From NCBI GenBank assembly GCA_964633435.1, contig CAZWHA010000002.1, forward strand, positions 139,173 to 203,172: a stretch of 64,000 nucleotides of DNA. Direction: 5' to 3'. Of the stretch, positions 24,340 through 33,693 are shown piece by piece; the stretch's first letter is position 1; each line of letters begins with the position of its first letter. The position numbers were made by a program, and so were the translations under genes. The notes under the pieces were generated by a model that saw nothing but the letters and a program-made list of their open reading frames with translations, had not been told where the DNA came from and did not search any database. Origin of the DNA: GCA-016699895 sp964633435. Lineage in GTDB: Bacteria; Patescibacteriota; Saccharimonadia; Saccharimonadales; Saccharimonadaceae.

Positions 24340-27015
24340 GTGGCGCAGAAGAAGAATCAGCACAAGTTTACGACCTATTCAAACCTGACCAAGAACAATG
24401 GCAAGAGTCGTCGTACGCTCAAAAAAGAGACCAAGGCGCGCGAACGTGCCGAAGATTTGGCAACGTTGCCAAAAAATCCAGCGCTGCGTTTCCTGGCCCA
24501 TTTTCACCCCAAACGAGTGTTCAAATATTGGTTTTCAATGCGTGGCCTGAAAATGCTCGGCAAGATTACGCTGTTTTCTATATTATTTATGATCCTGGCC
24601 GGCGGTGCGATGTTCATGTACTTTCGCAAAGAACTCGATAGTCTAAAGCCCGAAGAGCTAGCCAAGCGTGTCGCCACAACCGTCTCAAAATATTACGATC
24701 GTAATGGCAATCTATTATGGGAAGACACGGGCACTGGCGCATATCGACTGGTTGTGACTTCTGAAAATATCAGTCAGACCATGAAAGACGCCACTGTGGC
24801 CATTGAGGACAAGGATTTTTACAAGCACGGGGGCGTCAGCTTGACAGGTACACTGCGTGCCGTGGTTAATAACGCCACCGGATCTGGCGGTGTGCAAGGT
24901 GGGTCAACGCTAACACAACAGCTCATTAAGCAAGTCTACTTTTCCGAGGAAGCTCACGAGCGAGGCATCGCCGGAATTCCTCGTAAAATCAAAGAAGCTA
25001 TTCTATCAATTGAGGCCGAGCGCATTTACAGCAAAGACCAGATCCTGACCATGTATCTGAACGAGTCCTCGTATGGCGGTCGTCGGAACGGCGTCGAGTC
25101 GGCAGCTCAAACCTATTTTGGCCATAGCGCCAAAGAACTAACACTCGCCGAGGCAGCGCTGCTGGCCTCGGTCCCTCAATCCCCGGCCCTCTATAATCCT
25201 TATAACACGGATGGTAACGCCAAGCTACTAGCTCGTCAGAAAGTCGTACTCGATTACATGCGTCAACAGTTCCCGGACCGATATAGCCAAGAGGCCATTG
25301 ACGCCGCCAAGAAAGAGTTGGTGCTCGATACTATTAAACCGGCCGAGGAGCAACTAAAGAGTGCTAAAGCGCCGCACTTTATCCAGATGGTCAAAGCCGA
25401 CCTAGAAAAGAGGCTCGGCACCAAAGTTGTCGGTCAGGGAGGCCTGACGGTTACCACCACGCTCGATATCCGCGTCCAGGATGTCATTGATAAAGAGGTT
25501 GACAAGGTCTTTGCAAGCTCACTGCCGGCTTCGATGGGCTTTGATAATGCCTCGGTCACGATGATCGACAACCAGACTGGCCAGGTGCTCGGTATGCGCG
25601 GCAGTCGTGACTTTAATTACCCAGACTACGGCGCCTATAATGCAGCGACGGCCTTTATCCAGCCGGGATCTACCATCAAACCACTCGTCTATTCGGCCTT
25701 GATTAATAACCAGACCAACAACAACGGCACGTACGGTGCTGGTTCAATCATACCGGACGCGCCAATCCCCCAGAATATCTATCGCACTGGCGACGGTAAA
25801 TCAGTCGTTAACGCCGACGGCAAGTTCAAGGGTAATATCTCGATCAGACAAAGCCTAGCCGAGTCACGCAACGTACCCGCTATCAAGGCAATGGCGCTAA
25901 ACGGTGTCGATGATACGCGCAAAGTCATCCAAGCCATGGGCGACAAAAGCTACTGTACTGACGGCAGCGACAAGTCGGCCGGCCTCGCCTCGGCGATTGG
26001 TGGCTGTGGCGCTAAGCAGGTCGAGCATGCCAACGCTTTTGCTACCATCGCTCGCATGGGCGTCTATAAACCAGTCAGCGACATCCTGAGTGTCAAAAAT
26101 TCCCAGGGGCAAACCCTTTATGAGTGGGAGGATAAGGGCGAACAGGTTATCGACGCCCAAACGGCCTATATTATCTCTGATATTCTGACTGACGACGAAG
26201 CTCGTCGTGGCACGATGGGCTGGCGTCCGACTGGTTTTTACATTAACGGTGTCAAAACCGCAACCAAGACCGGTACCTCTGACATCGGTGGCAAGAAAAA
26301 GGATCTCTGGATGATGAGCTACACGCCCAAAGCCACGCTGAGCGTCTGGTATGGCAATCACGTGCCAAAAGCACTCAAAAACTCGGCTTCATCGCGCCTG
26401 GGACCACTGGTCGCGGCAGTAACGACCCAGGTTTATAACAATGTCTTTAAACCAGACGGCACCTGGAAATCCGGTGACTGGTTCAAAAAGCCATCTGGCT
26501 TGCAGACTTTGACAGTAAGCGGCAAGAATGACTTATTCCCATCCTGGTACAACAAGAATCAAAAGAAGTCGACGACCGCGAAAAAGACTTTCGATAAAGT
26601 CAGTAAAAAGCTCGCCACCGAATGTACGCCAGCAGGTGCTCGTGAGGAACTAGATGTCGAAAAGATCACTGATCCAATCACCAAGGAAGTCTCCTACACT
26701 GCACCAGAAGGCTATGATGCAGAAAATAACGACGATTTCCATCAATGCTCCGACACGGCACCGTTTATTTCCACCATCTCCGCCTCGCATCGATCAGATG
26801 GTCGCTACGATATCTCGGTATTAGTTCAGGCCGGCACCAACGCTGTCACGGGTGTCAGCATCTCGGTCAATGGCAACACCTACTCGGCCACCCAGAGCTC
26901 AGACGGGAGCTGGTCAATTATCATTAATGAACTGAATGGATCCTACAGCGTTCAAGCCATCGCTACCGACGCCGGCTACTACACCGGCAGCGGCTCGAAA
27001 ACTATAGCGTTCTAA
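24340..27015 (+). CDS. Class A penicillin-binding protein (PBP1A-type)
   Basis: 891 residues from GTG 24340, which has GGAG 8 bases upstream. A basic cytoplasmic N-terminus is followed by one membrane helix (about 75-95). The GT51 glycosyltransferase has its catalytic Glu156 in AIEDKDFYKH and the GGSTLTQQL motif. The transpeptidase has Ser444 in PGSTIKP, the SRN motif (SLAESRNVPAIKAM) and Lys643 in KTGTS. The C-terminal 90 residues look like an Ig-like module (TGVSISVNGNTYSAT). The enzyme polymerises and cross-links peptidoglycan at the outer face of the membrane. The fusA start lies divergently 176 bases away. Confidence 0.95.
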   Translation: MAQKKNQHKFTTYSNLTKNNGKSRRTLKKETKARERAEDLATLPKNPALRFLAHFHPKRVFKYWFSMRGLKMLGKITLFSILFMILAGGAMFMYFRKELDSLKPEELAKRVATTVSKYYDRNGNLLWEDTGTGAYRLVVTSENISQTMKDATVAIEDKDFYKHGGVSLTGTLRAVVNNATGSGGVQGGSTLTQQLIKQVYFSEEAHERGIAGIPRKIKEAILSIEAERIYSKDQILTMYLNESSYGGRRNGVESAAQTYFGHSAKELTLAEAALLASVPQSPALYNPYNTDGNAKLLARQKVVLDYMRQQFPDRYSQEAIDAAKKELVLDTIKPAEEQLKSAKAPHFIQMVKADLEKRLGTKVVGQGGLTVTTTLDIRVQDVIDKEVDKVFASSLPASMGFDNASVTMIDNQTGQVLGMRGSRDFNYPDYGAYNAATAFIQPGSTIKPLVYSALINNQTNNNGTYGAGSIIPDAPIPQNIYRTGDGKSVVNADGKFKGNISIRQSLAESRNVPAIKAMALNGVDDTRKVIQAMGDKSYCTDGSDKSAGLASAIGGCGAKQVEHANAFATIARMGVYKPVSDILSVKNSQGQTLYEWEDKGEQVIDAQTAYIISDILTDDEARRGTMGWRPTGFYINGVKTATKTGTSDIGGKKKDLWMMSYTPKATLSVWYGNHVPKALKNSASSRLGPLVAAVTTQVYNNVFKPDGTWKSGDWFKKPSGLQTLTVSGKNDLFPSWYNKNQKKSTTAKKTFDKVSKKLATECTPAGAREELDVEKITDPITKEVSYTAPEGYDAENNDDFHQCSDTAPFISTISASHRSDGRYDISVLVQAGTNAVTGVSISVNGNTYSATQSSDGSWSIIINELNGSYSVQAIATDAGYYTGSGSKTIAF

Positions 27016-27042
27016 ACAAACTACTAGGGGAGGTATTATTCG

Positions 27043-28083
27043 ATGACAAAACGCGTTTCTAAACTGCACATTGCTAGTACAGTCTTGCTAGGCCTCGCCA
27101 CAATCACTTCGTTCTTTTACCAGCATAATGGCGACTTTTGGGCACTGGTGAATATTGGACGAATCCTGTTGATCCTGGCCTTTCTAATACTGCTGTTCAC
27201 CGTCATCAAAAGCCTACCGCCCAGAGATAGCCATGAGCCAAACTACGCTCGCACATTGATATGGTTGCTGCCCAGCCTAGCGATTATTTTCGCTCTGATA
27301 AATGCCTTTGCGCCCGATCTTGGGCATTCTCTAGTAAAGGGCGGCGACTGGGTGTCATTCCGACCCGCTATTTACGTTAAAATGGCGTTTGATGTAGTGT
27401 CGTGTGTTTTGTTTATCCTACTGGCCAAACAGTTCTTTGGTCGCAAACAATGGTTGCTGTTTGGGACGTTCACTCTGTTGGCGCTCATTACTTTTTGGAT
27501 GGCGATGGAGGAAATTTCCTGGGGACAAAGGATTTTCAAGTGGGAAACGACAGCTTATTTTGCCGAGAATAATATGCAGGGCGAAACCAACCTCCACAAT
27601 CTAAATACTCAGTTGTTTCAAAATGTCTTGTATTTCGGTGGATTCCTATTGCTCGTAGCTATGCCGTTTTTCCGCGATCATTTGACGAAACTACTGCAGA
27701 AAATAGCGTTTTTAAAACCTCTCGTTTTTCTGTTGCCGGGCGCCTGGATGACACTGGCCTTTGCCGCCAGCATGGGTTTCCTCGATCCTTATATGTCAGA
27801 AGCTGGCTGGCGCTGGGGTCCGATTCTGTTCCAAACCATTGCGACTGGTGTTATCCTCGCCGTATTTGCCTGGCGAGCTTATAAACGCTCAGATGTCCGT
27901 TTGCAGGATGCTTTACGATCACTAGTGGCTTTTGCCGCCGTCTTGATGCTCAGTCTCATTTACCGTGGTCTATGGGATCACGATAGCGGCTCACCAACCG
28001 AATACATTGAACTGTTTATTGCCTTTGGTATCACCGCTTGGGCACTGGAGCTCAAGATTAGAGCTCGTCGCCAGGTGATTTAG
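27043..28083 (+). CDS. Polytopic membrane protein with EEISWGQRIF motif
   Basis: 346 residues with about nine predicted membrane helices. Between helices lies a conserved acidic/aromatic segment, MEEISWGQRIFKWET, then NMQGETNLHNLNTQ. I recall this signature in an uncharacterised family of bacterial membrane proteins (EEISWGQR...NxQxExNLHN), but no function is known to me. GGGGAGG lies before the ATG, 27 bases after the penicillin-binding protein stop, so co-transcription is likely and a cell-envelope role is possible. It ends overlapping the convergent PIN gene by 4 bases. Confidence 0.75.
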   Translation: MTKRVSKLHIASTVLLGLATITSFFYQHNGDFWALVNIGRILLILAFLILLFTVIKSLPPRDSHEPNYARTLIWLLPSLAIIFALINAFAPDLGHSLVKGGDWVSFRPAIYVKMAFDVVSCVLFILLAKQFFGRKQWLLFGTFTLLALITFWMAMEEISWGQRIFKWETTAYFAENNMQGETNLHNLNTQLFQNVLYFGGFLLLVAMPFFRDHLTKLLQKIAFLKPLVFLLPGAWMTLAFAASMGFLDPYMSEAGWRWGPILFQTIATGVILAVFAWRAYKRSDVRLQDALRSLVAFAAVLMLSLIYRGLWDHDSGSPTEYIELFIAFGITAWALELKIRARRQVI

Positions 28084-28949
28084 TTATCACCCTTGGTCGA
28101 GTTCGCGAGGGCTACCATGCTGTCCTCGGCCGAGCTACGACCGCGTTGATTCCTATTATTAGAGGATTGATTGGGCTTCGTGTACGAATTCCTCTTGGCT
28201 GGCTTCTTCTTTGACTGCGACAATTGGTCAGAATGAAAGGATTTAGTAGGCTTCGCTGTCCCCTTGGCTTTCTGAGCGAACATCATTCGCCCAGCTTCGG
28301 TCTGCAGAGAGCGGACAATTTCTACGCGTAGCCGCTGACCGATGAGATGCTTGGCGTCCTCGACTACCACCATAGTGCCGTCATCGAGATAACCAACCGC
28401 CTGCTCGCGGTTAGCGCCCGGCTGAATCAGCTGAATTTCCACCGCTTCGCCTGGTAGATGCTGAACGCGCAGCATTTGAGCTAGTTCGTTGACATTTACA
28501 ACGGTAATGCCAACGACTTTGGCGACTTTGTTGAGATTATAATCAGTCGTGGCAATAGAGGCATCGTAGTTTTTTGCTAGCTCGAGCAAGCGCTCATCCA
28601 CCCCGCCCGAGCCAACTCGACCATCGTTCACAATCGTCACCGCAACAGTTTCCATGCGCTGCAGTTCGCGAACGTTTTCTAGCCCCGCCCGCGCCCTGGA
28701 ACGCTTGTCATGATCAGCCTTGTCGGCTAGCAATTGCAATTCGTTAATGACGCTACGCGGTACAATTAACTCGGCGGTGATCACGCCAGTTTTCGCCACA
28801 TCAACAATGCGGCCATCGATAATAGCACTGGTATCGAGTAACAGCGAACCACGCGCAACCTTGAGCGTACGCTGTTTCAATTTCATAATAGTCAAAAAAG
28901 TTGTTTCCACCACGATAATTATAGTGATAACTAGTATGACAATTTCCAT
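28080..28949 (-). CDS. PIN-TRAM domain membrane protein (YacL-like)
   Basis: 289 residues. One N-terminal membrane helix (about 3-22) is followed by a PIN domain (LLLDTSAIIDGRIVDV near 37-52; VPRSVINELQLLAD; IATTDYNLNKVA) with the acidic residues expected for metal-dependent RNase activity. A TRAM-like domain follows (about 165-225), then a basic, low-complexity tail. The arrangement matches YacL-type proteins, whose RNA target is uncertain. AAAGGA lies upstream of the ATG. It is encoded directly after radA on the same strand, as in many bacteria. Confidence 0.85.
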   Translation of the reverse strand: MEIVILVITIIIVVETTFLTIMKLKQRTLKVARGSLLLDTSAIIDGRIVDVAKTGVITAELIVPRSVINELQLLADKADHDKRSRARAGLENVRELQRMETVAVTIVNDGRVGSGGVDERLLELAKNYDASIATTDYNLNKVAKVVGITVVNVNELAQMLRVQHLPGEAVEIQLIQPGANREQAVGYLDDGTMVVVEDAKHLIGQRLRVEIVRSLQTEAGRMMFAQKAKGTAKPTKSFHSDQLSQSKKKPAKRNSYTKPNQSSNNRNQRGRSSAEDSMVALANSTKGDN

Positions 28950-28988
28950 TGTTTAGTATTCCTTTCGTTTATCAGATTTACGTTATTT

Positions 28989-30335
28989 TTATTTAAGGTG
29001 TTGATTCAAGGCATCGCGCAAGTCTACCGCTGACACCACGAATTTATCCTTGGCTGCCGACTTCGGCGCGACGGCATAAGTGAATCCGAGTTTTTTAGCT
29101 TCGGCAATACGTTTGTCGCTCGAAGTAGCCGATCGGATCTCGCCACCCAGGCCCACTTCGCCGAATACGACTGCGCCGTCACGCAATTTGCGCTCGGCCG
29201 CAGCACTCGCAATTGCCATACAGACCGCTAGATCCGCTGCGCGATCGGCTAGTTTTAACCCACCAACAACGTTTACAAAAATATCTTTATCCGATAGATT
29301 TAATTTTGTGCGACGCTCGAGCACCGCAATCAATAACGTTAGTCGGTTCGGGTCAAAACCACTCGCCGCCCTTTTAGCATACCCGAAACTAGTCGGATTT
29401 ACAAGCGCCTGGATTTCAACCAAGAGTGGCCGGTTGCCTTCCATAGTAGCAAGTACCACCGAACCATCCGAGTCATGACGCTCGGCGAGTAGCGCTGCCG
29501 ATGGATTTTCGACAATCTCTAGTCCACGATCCGTCATATCAAAGATCGCCACTTCTGACGTCGAACCATAGCGGTTTTTAATGGCTCGCACTAATTTGAA
29601 TCCACCATAACGATCACCTTCAAAATTAATGACTACATCAACTACATGCTCAAGAACTTTTGGACCAGCAATCGAGCCTTCTTTGGTCACATGCCCGACC
29701 AGTAGGACTGCTGTATTGGTAGTTTTAGCAGCTCGAATAATAATATTAGCGCTGTTAGTAATCTGACTAACCGTGCCTGGTGCCGAAGCAATCTCGTTCA
29801 TCGCCATGGTCTGCATAGAATCAACAATTACCAGTCGAAACTGGCCGCCCGCAATGGTCGCCGCTACATCATCGGCGTTGGTAGTGCTAGCGAGGCTAAG
29901 CGATTCGCTATTTTTAGCGCCCAAGCGCTCGGCACGAAGCTTGACCTGGCTAGCCGATTCCTCACCACTAACATATAGTACGTTGCCACGACTCGCGATC
30001 GCCGCCGCTACTTGCAACAGCAATGTCGACTTACCGATACCTGGCTGACCAGCTACCAACACTACGCCGCCCGGCATCAAACCGCCGCCGAAAACCGTAT
30101 CTAAATCTGCAATCCCGGTTGAAATTCGGTCAGAAATTGCGTCCAATTTGATATCCGACATTTTCTGTGCTGTCAACGATTTGCCGACCGAGCGCGCCAC
30201 AACCGATTTGCCCTCGACCTCCGGCGCAGATTCCAACAGCGAATTCCAAGCCCCGCAGTTGTCACACTTGCCCGTCCATTTTGGAAAAGCCGCGCCGCAC
30301 TGTTGACAGACGAATTTTGCCCTCGCTTTTGCCAT
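28989..30335 (-). CDS. radA: DNA repair protein RadA
   Basis: 448 residues. An N-terminal zinc ribbon (CxxC...CxxC, residues 10-30), a RecA-like ATPase with GQPGIGKST (near 95) and the RadA signature KNRYGS are followed by a Lon-like C-terminal domain (LVEIQALVNPT; FVNVVGGLKLADRAADLAV). RadA is a hexameric helicase that extends recombination intermediates by branch migration. TATAAT lies 7 bases before the ATG, so it is leaderless. Confidence 0.96.
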   Translation of the reverse strand: MAKARAKFVCQQCGAAFPKWTGKCDNCGAWNSLLESAPEVEGKSVVARSVGKSLTAQKMSDIKLDAISDRISTGIADLDTVFGGGLMPGGVVLVAGQPGIGKSTLLLQVAAAIASRGNVLYVSGEESASQVKLRAERLGAKNSESLSLASTTNADDVAATIAGGQFRLVIVDSMQTMAMNEIASAPGTVSQITNSANIIIRAAKTTNTAVLLVGHVTKEGSIAGPKVLEHVVDVVINFEGDRYGGFKLVRAIKNRYGSTSEVAIFDMTDRGLEIVENPSAALLAERHDSDGSVVLATMEGNRPLLVEIQALVNPTSFGYAKRAASGFDPNRLTLLIAVLERRTKLNLSDKDIFVNVVGGLKLADRAADLAVCMAIASAAAERKLRDGAVVFGEVGLGGEIRSATSSDKRIAEAKKLGFTYAVAPKSAAKDKFVVSAVDLRDALNQHLK

Positions 30336-30392
30336 AATAAATATTATAACATTGACGAAGCGAGGAATAAAACTTGCTCACTAATCGATTAT

Positions 30393-31649
30393 CTAGTTTT
30401 CCTCTGTGATTAGCCAAGGTCGCACAATTGGGTCATCACGGCTTAGCCCCATCGAGAACAGGATTCCGACCATACGCTCATACATCTGATGGTCTGTCGC
30501 TTCAGAAACGCAAAAGCCGCTAGGACGATCGGCTGCTAGTGGACACCAAGCATACTGAGCGCCAGTTTTATTGAATGTCGGCAAGTATGATAGTCCAGCA
30601 ACTTTCCACGTTGCCTGATCCGCGCTAGCCAACTGCACACGCACAGTCAGGCCCTGATTGTTAACGTAACGTTTCGCTGGTGCCGAAACAGTCACCGAAT
30701 TCCCCAGGCCATACACGATGTACACATTTTTATATAGTTCGATCGGCTGGACAGAATGAGAGCCATGAAAGTAGACGAAGTCAAACTCACCACTGTCGAT
30801 CAAGCGATGAGCGGCCTTTTGCTGCCAATTGTCTGCATAGCTAATGTATTCTTGGACACTATGGAGTTGCGCTATCACTATAGCCGCCCCCTGCTCGCGT
30901 GCTTTCTGGGCCATAGAAATCATGCGCTCGTAATCATGATCAGCCATAGTGCCATCACGCAGACGATCAATTCGCCAGTCGGCGTCTGCCACCATGCCGT
31001 TCAGCGATACCGTACCGCCAATAATAGACACTTTGCCACCCTCGGCATCCAAGAGCAATGGTTCCTTGCTTTCGGCTTCGGTTTTATACGTGCCAGTGTG
31101 TGCTATACCCAACCGATCGAGCTCATCAATCAAACGTTCGACACCAGCGAAACCCTGATCCCAACTATGATTGGTATCCGTTGTACACGCCGTGTAGCCA
31201 GCTGCTTTGGCAGCATCCAGCACTTGAGGAGGAATATTAAAAACTGGATAGCCAGTATAGGGTCCGCCAGCTTTGGCGATAGGCGTCTCCACATCGCAAA
31301 CCACGATATCTGACTTGGCATAATATTGCTTTTCAGCGGCAAACAACGCCGTGAAATCGAATTCGCGCTCGTCGCCAGTTTTGAAATGATTCCAAAGCGC
31401 CGGATGAAACAGTAAATCACCGTTAACTGTGATTGAAATACAGTATTTCTCGGGACAATTTGGCGCCTTACCGTGATAAACTCGCTCTACCTTGGCAGTA
31501 GTACGAAGCAAATCAATATCCTCGGTCTGACCTCGCTGATTCAGATGAATAAAATCTAGAACACCGACTGACAAGAGCACGATGAGTCCCGCAATTACCA
31601 ATACAACGTTGCGACGACCATGCGACTCAATCGTAAAGTTTTTCCCCAT
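30393..31649 (-). CDS. CapA/PgsA-like metallophosphatase-fold protein
   Basis: 418 residues. An N-terminal membrane helix (about 14-34) anchors an outer domain with CapA motifs: VNGDLLFHPAL, VVCDVETPIA, TDTNHSWDQGFAG and IAQLHSVQEYI (a GD, D, NH, H pattern typical of calcineurin-like metal sites). CapA-family proteins are linked to poly-gamma-glutamate or other envelope polymers; the actual substrate here is not known. Two cysteines near residue 60-66 may form a disulphide. TATAAT lies 9 bases before the ATG. Confidence 0.8.
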   Translation of the reverse strand: MGKNFTIESHGRRNVVLVIAGLIVLLSVGVLDFIHLNQRGQTEDIDLLRTTAKVERVYHGKAPNCPEKYCISITVNGDLLFHPALWNHFKTGDEREFDFTALFAAEKQYYAKSDIVVCDVETPIAKAGGPYTGYPVFNIPPQVLDAAKAAGYTACTTDTNHSWDQGFAGVERLIDELDRLGIAHTGTYKTEAESKEPLLLDAEGGKVSIIGGTVSLNGMVADADWRIDRLRDGTMADHDYERMISMAQKAREQGAAIVIAQLHSVQEYISYADNWQQKAAHRLIDSGEFDFVYFHGSHSVQPIELYKNVYIVYGLGNSVTVSAPAKRYVNNQGLTVRVQLASADQATWKVAGLSYLPTFNKTGAQYAWCPLAADRPSGFCVSEATDHQMYERMVGILFSMGLSRDDPIVRPWLITEEN

Positions 31650-31694
31650 TATGGGTTAATTATAGCATAGCGTTTTTCAGTTTAGTATCAGTAC

Positions 31695-32708
31695 TTAGTC
31701 GATAGTCTCGGCATGACTGTCGAGATTTTGATTGAGCGTATCCATTTCGACACCGAGAGCGTTCAGATCAACAACGGCCTGATTATATTCGTCAACCAGC
31801 GCATTAATCGAGTTTCCGAGCGCTGTCAAAGCTGTCTGCCTGGCCAGTAGCGCCGCCCGAGTACTATTAAATTCACTCTGCGAAGCAAAACCGCCTTGCA
31901 TTGCCGCTTTCTGGTTAAAGGTCTTTACATCGGCATCCAGTTGAGCCAGTTTGGTGTTATATTCAGTCGTTTTATTATCAATCACAGTTTTTTTAGTAGT
32001 CAGTTGATTCTGTAATTCCATCGCTCGCGCTTTTAGATCCGCAAAAATCTGATGATAGTTACTATAGGCCGCGACAACCTGACTACGATCAGCAAAATAC
32101 CGGGCATAGTACGTCTCGAGCTCTGGCGGCAAATCGGCAACCTCGGTTCCAAAAATCGAATGTAGTTCATTCCAACGCTCACCTGGCTCGGTCTTATCAT
32201 ACAATTTGACCAGGTCCAGGATATCTGGGTCGGTCGTTTTGGCGAATTCAGTCTCGAGCAGCTGATCGAGTTTTGTCCGTTCATTGTCCGACAGTCGCTC
32301 ATAAGCAGCATGCAGCATTTCGTGCGCTGCCGTCACGGTTTTCACGCCGCTGATACGCTCGTCAGTTACCTTGAAAATGAAAATCCTACCACTGGCATAG
32401 CAACCGAGCACAATTGACTGACTCTCACGAGCTTGACAGTTATTGTTAAAATCGACCGCATTATTCAACTCGGGACGCGAAGCATAGAACAAGAACCTGC
32501 CACGATCATTCATACCGGCTTCGTCAGCCAGAGCCGAAACAGCTTGATCAGGCTGAAATTGCCAGACGGTGATCTGATCAAAGATAAGCTGGCGATTCAA
32601 AATTGCCCAGACTCCCGCCACCAGCATAGCCATGACAAAGATCAGTGACAGCAACCGTCCGGGCAATGATCGACGAGATTTTTGATTGATTGATTGACCC
32701 GTTTCCAT
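31695..32708 (-). CDS. Membrane-anchored protein with HExxH motif and coiled coil
   Basis: 337 residues, no named family recognised. It has one N-terminal helix (about 17-37), then a domain containing AAHEMLHAAYERL (HExxH near residues 124-128) that could be a zinc-metalloprotease site. A long coiled coil follows (about 215-330, KARAMELQNQLTTKKTVIDN...). Two cysteines (FNNNCQARESQSIVLGCY) may pair outside the cell. TACAAT ends 6 bases before the ATG, and the divergent rnhB-yraN gene starts only 34 bases away, also leaderless. It resembles an envelope hydrolase with a spacer stalk. Confidence 0.7.
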   Translation of the reverse strand: METGQSINQKSRRSLPGRLLSLIFVMAMLVAGVWAILNRQLIFDQITVWQFQPDQAVSALADEAGMNDRGRFLFYASRPELNNAVDFNNNCQARESQSIVLGCYASGRIFIFKVTDERISGVKTVTAAHEMLHAAYERLSDNERTKLDQLLETEFAKTTDPDILDLVKLYDKTEPGERWNELHSIFGTEVADLPPELETYYARYFADRSQVVAAYSNYHQIFADLKARAMELQNQLTTKKTVIDNKTTEYNTKLAQLDADVKTFNQKAAMQGGFASQSEFNSTRAALLARQTALTALGNSINALVDEYNQAVVDLNALGVEMDTLNQNLDSHAETID

Positions 32709-32742
32709 CTGTCTATTGTAGCAGAAATGTTAAAATAGATTG

Positions 32743-33693
32743 ATGACACAACTGACCTTGGGGATCGACGAAGTTGGCCGTGGCGCCTGGGCTGGACCAC
32801 TGGTCGTCGGTGCGGTGGCACTGGATCCAGATTGCCAGATTGATGGTCTGAATGACAGCAAGAAACTAACGCGTCGGCAGCGAGAATTATTGACTCGTCA
32901 GATTCAGGTCGAGGCCGCAGCAATCGGTATCGGTTGGGTCGACGCTCAGGTAATCGACAAGATCGGCTTGTCGGCCGCTCTGCGACTAGCCACCGAGCGA
33001 GCCTTTGCTCAAATTTCGCCCTATCAAAAACAGATTGACCGTATCATCATTGACGGTCGCGATCGATTACTGGACGACGCCAGGGTCACTACTATGATCA
33101 AGGCCGATGGTAAGATCAAAGCAGTTTCAGCCGCCTCGATCATCGCCAAGGTCGCTCGTGATCATTATATGGAGCACCTCAACCTGGCATTACCGAGTTA
33201 CGATTTCGCAAGCCACGTCGGCTATGGCACCGCCAAGCATCAGACCGAGCTAGTGCAAGATGGTGCCATTCACGGTATTCATCGCTATAGTTTCGCCCCG
33301 GTTGCTGCTATCGCCGGTACTCCGAAACCACCTGCTAGCAACAAGGTAGCCGATACGATTGGTCGACAGGCCGAGATAATCGCCGCCGCCCACCTAGAAC
33401 GCCTCGGCCACCGTATCGTCGATCAGAACTGGCGAACTAAATTATGTGAAATTGATATCGTTTCAATCAGTCAAAAAATTATTCACTTTACCGAGGTAAA
33501 ATACCGAGCCAATGAGGTCCATGGCGACGGCATGGCAGCCATTACACCCCGTAAATTACAGCAAATGCGCCACGCAGCCGAAATCTACCTAGCTAACCAC
33601 CCTGAGCTCCGTGAATACGACGTTACATTGGCCGCCATAGCTTTGTCCGGCTCGCCGCCAATCGTCGATCAGCATCTCGACGTGGTCTTTTAG
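32743..33693 (+). CDS. rnhB: Fusion of RNase HII and a YraN (UPF0102) nuclease-like domain
   Basis: 316 residues from ATG 32743 (TTG at 32740 is rejected; TAAAAT ends 6 bases before the ATG). Residues 1-190 are RNase HII: GIDEVGRGAWAGPLVVGAV, LNDSKKLTRRQRE, IIIDGR and KADGKIKAVSAASIIAKVARD, with the catalytic acidic residues in place. Residues of about 207-316 are YraN/UPF0102, a PD-(D/E)XK-like fold: GRQAEIIAAAHLERLG, CEIDIVS and HFTEVKYR. In most bacteria rnhB and yraN are separate neighbours; here they form one uninterrupted ORF. RNase HII removes ribonucleotides from DNA; YraN function is poorly known. Confidence 0.92.
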   Translation: MTQLTLGIDEVGRGAWAGPLVVGAVALDPDCQIDGLNDSKKLTRRQRELLTRQIQVEAAAIGIGWVDAQVIDKIGLSAALRLATERAFAQISPYQKQIDRIIIDGRDRLLDDARVTTMIKADGKIKAVSAASIIAKVARDHYMEHLNLALPSYDFASHVGYGTAKHQTELVQDGAIHGIHRYSFAPVAAIAGTPKPPASNKVADTIGRQAEIIAAAHLERLGHRIVDQNWRTKLCEIDIVSISQKIIHFTEVKYRANEVHGDGMAAITPRKLQQMRHAAEIYLANHPELREYDVTLAAIALSGSPPIVDQHLDVVF

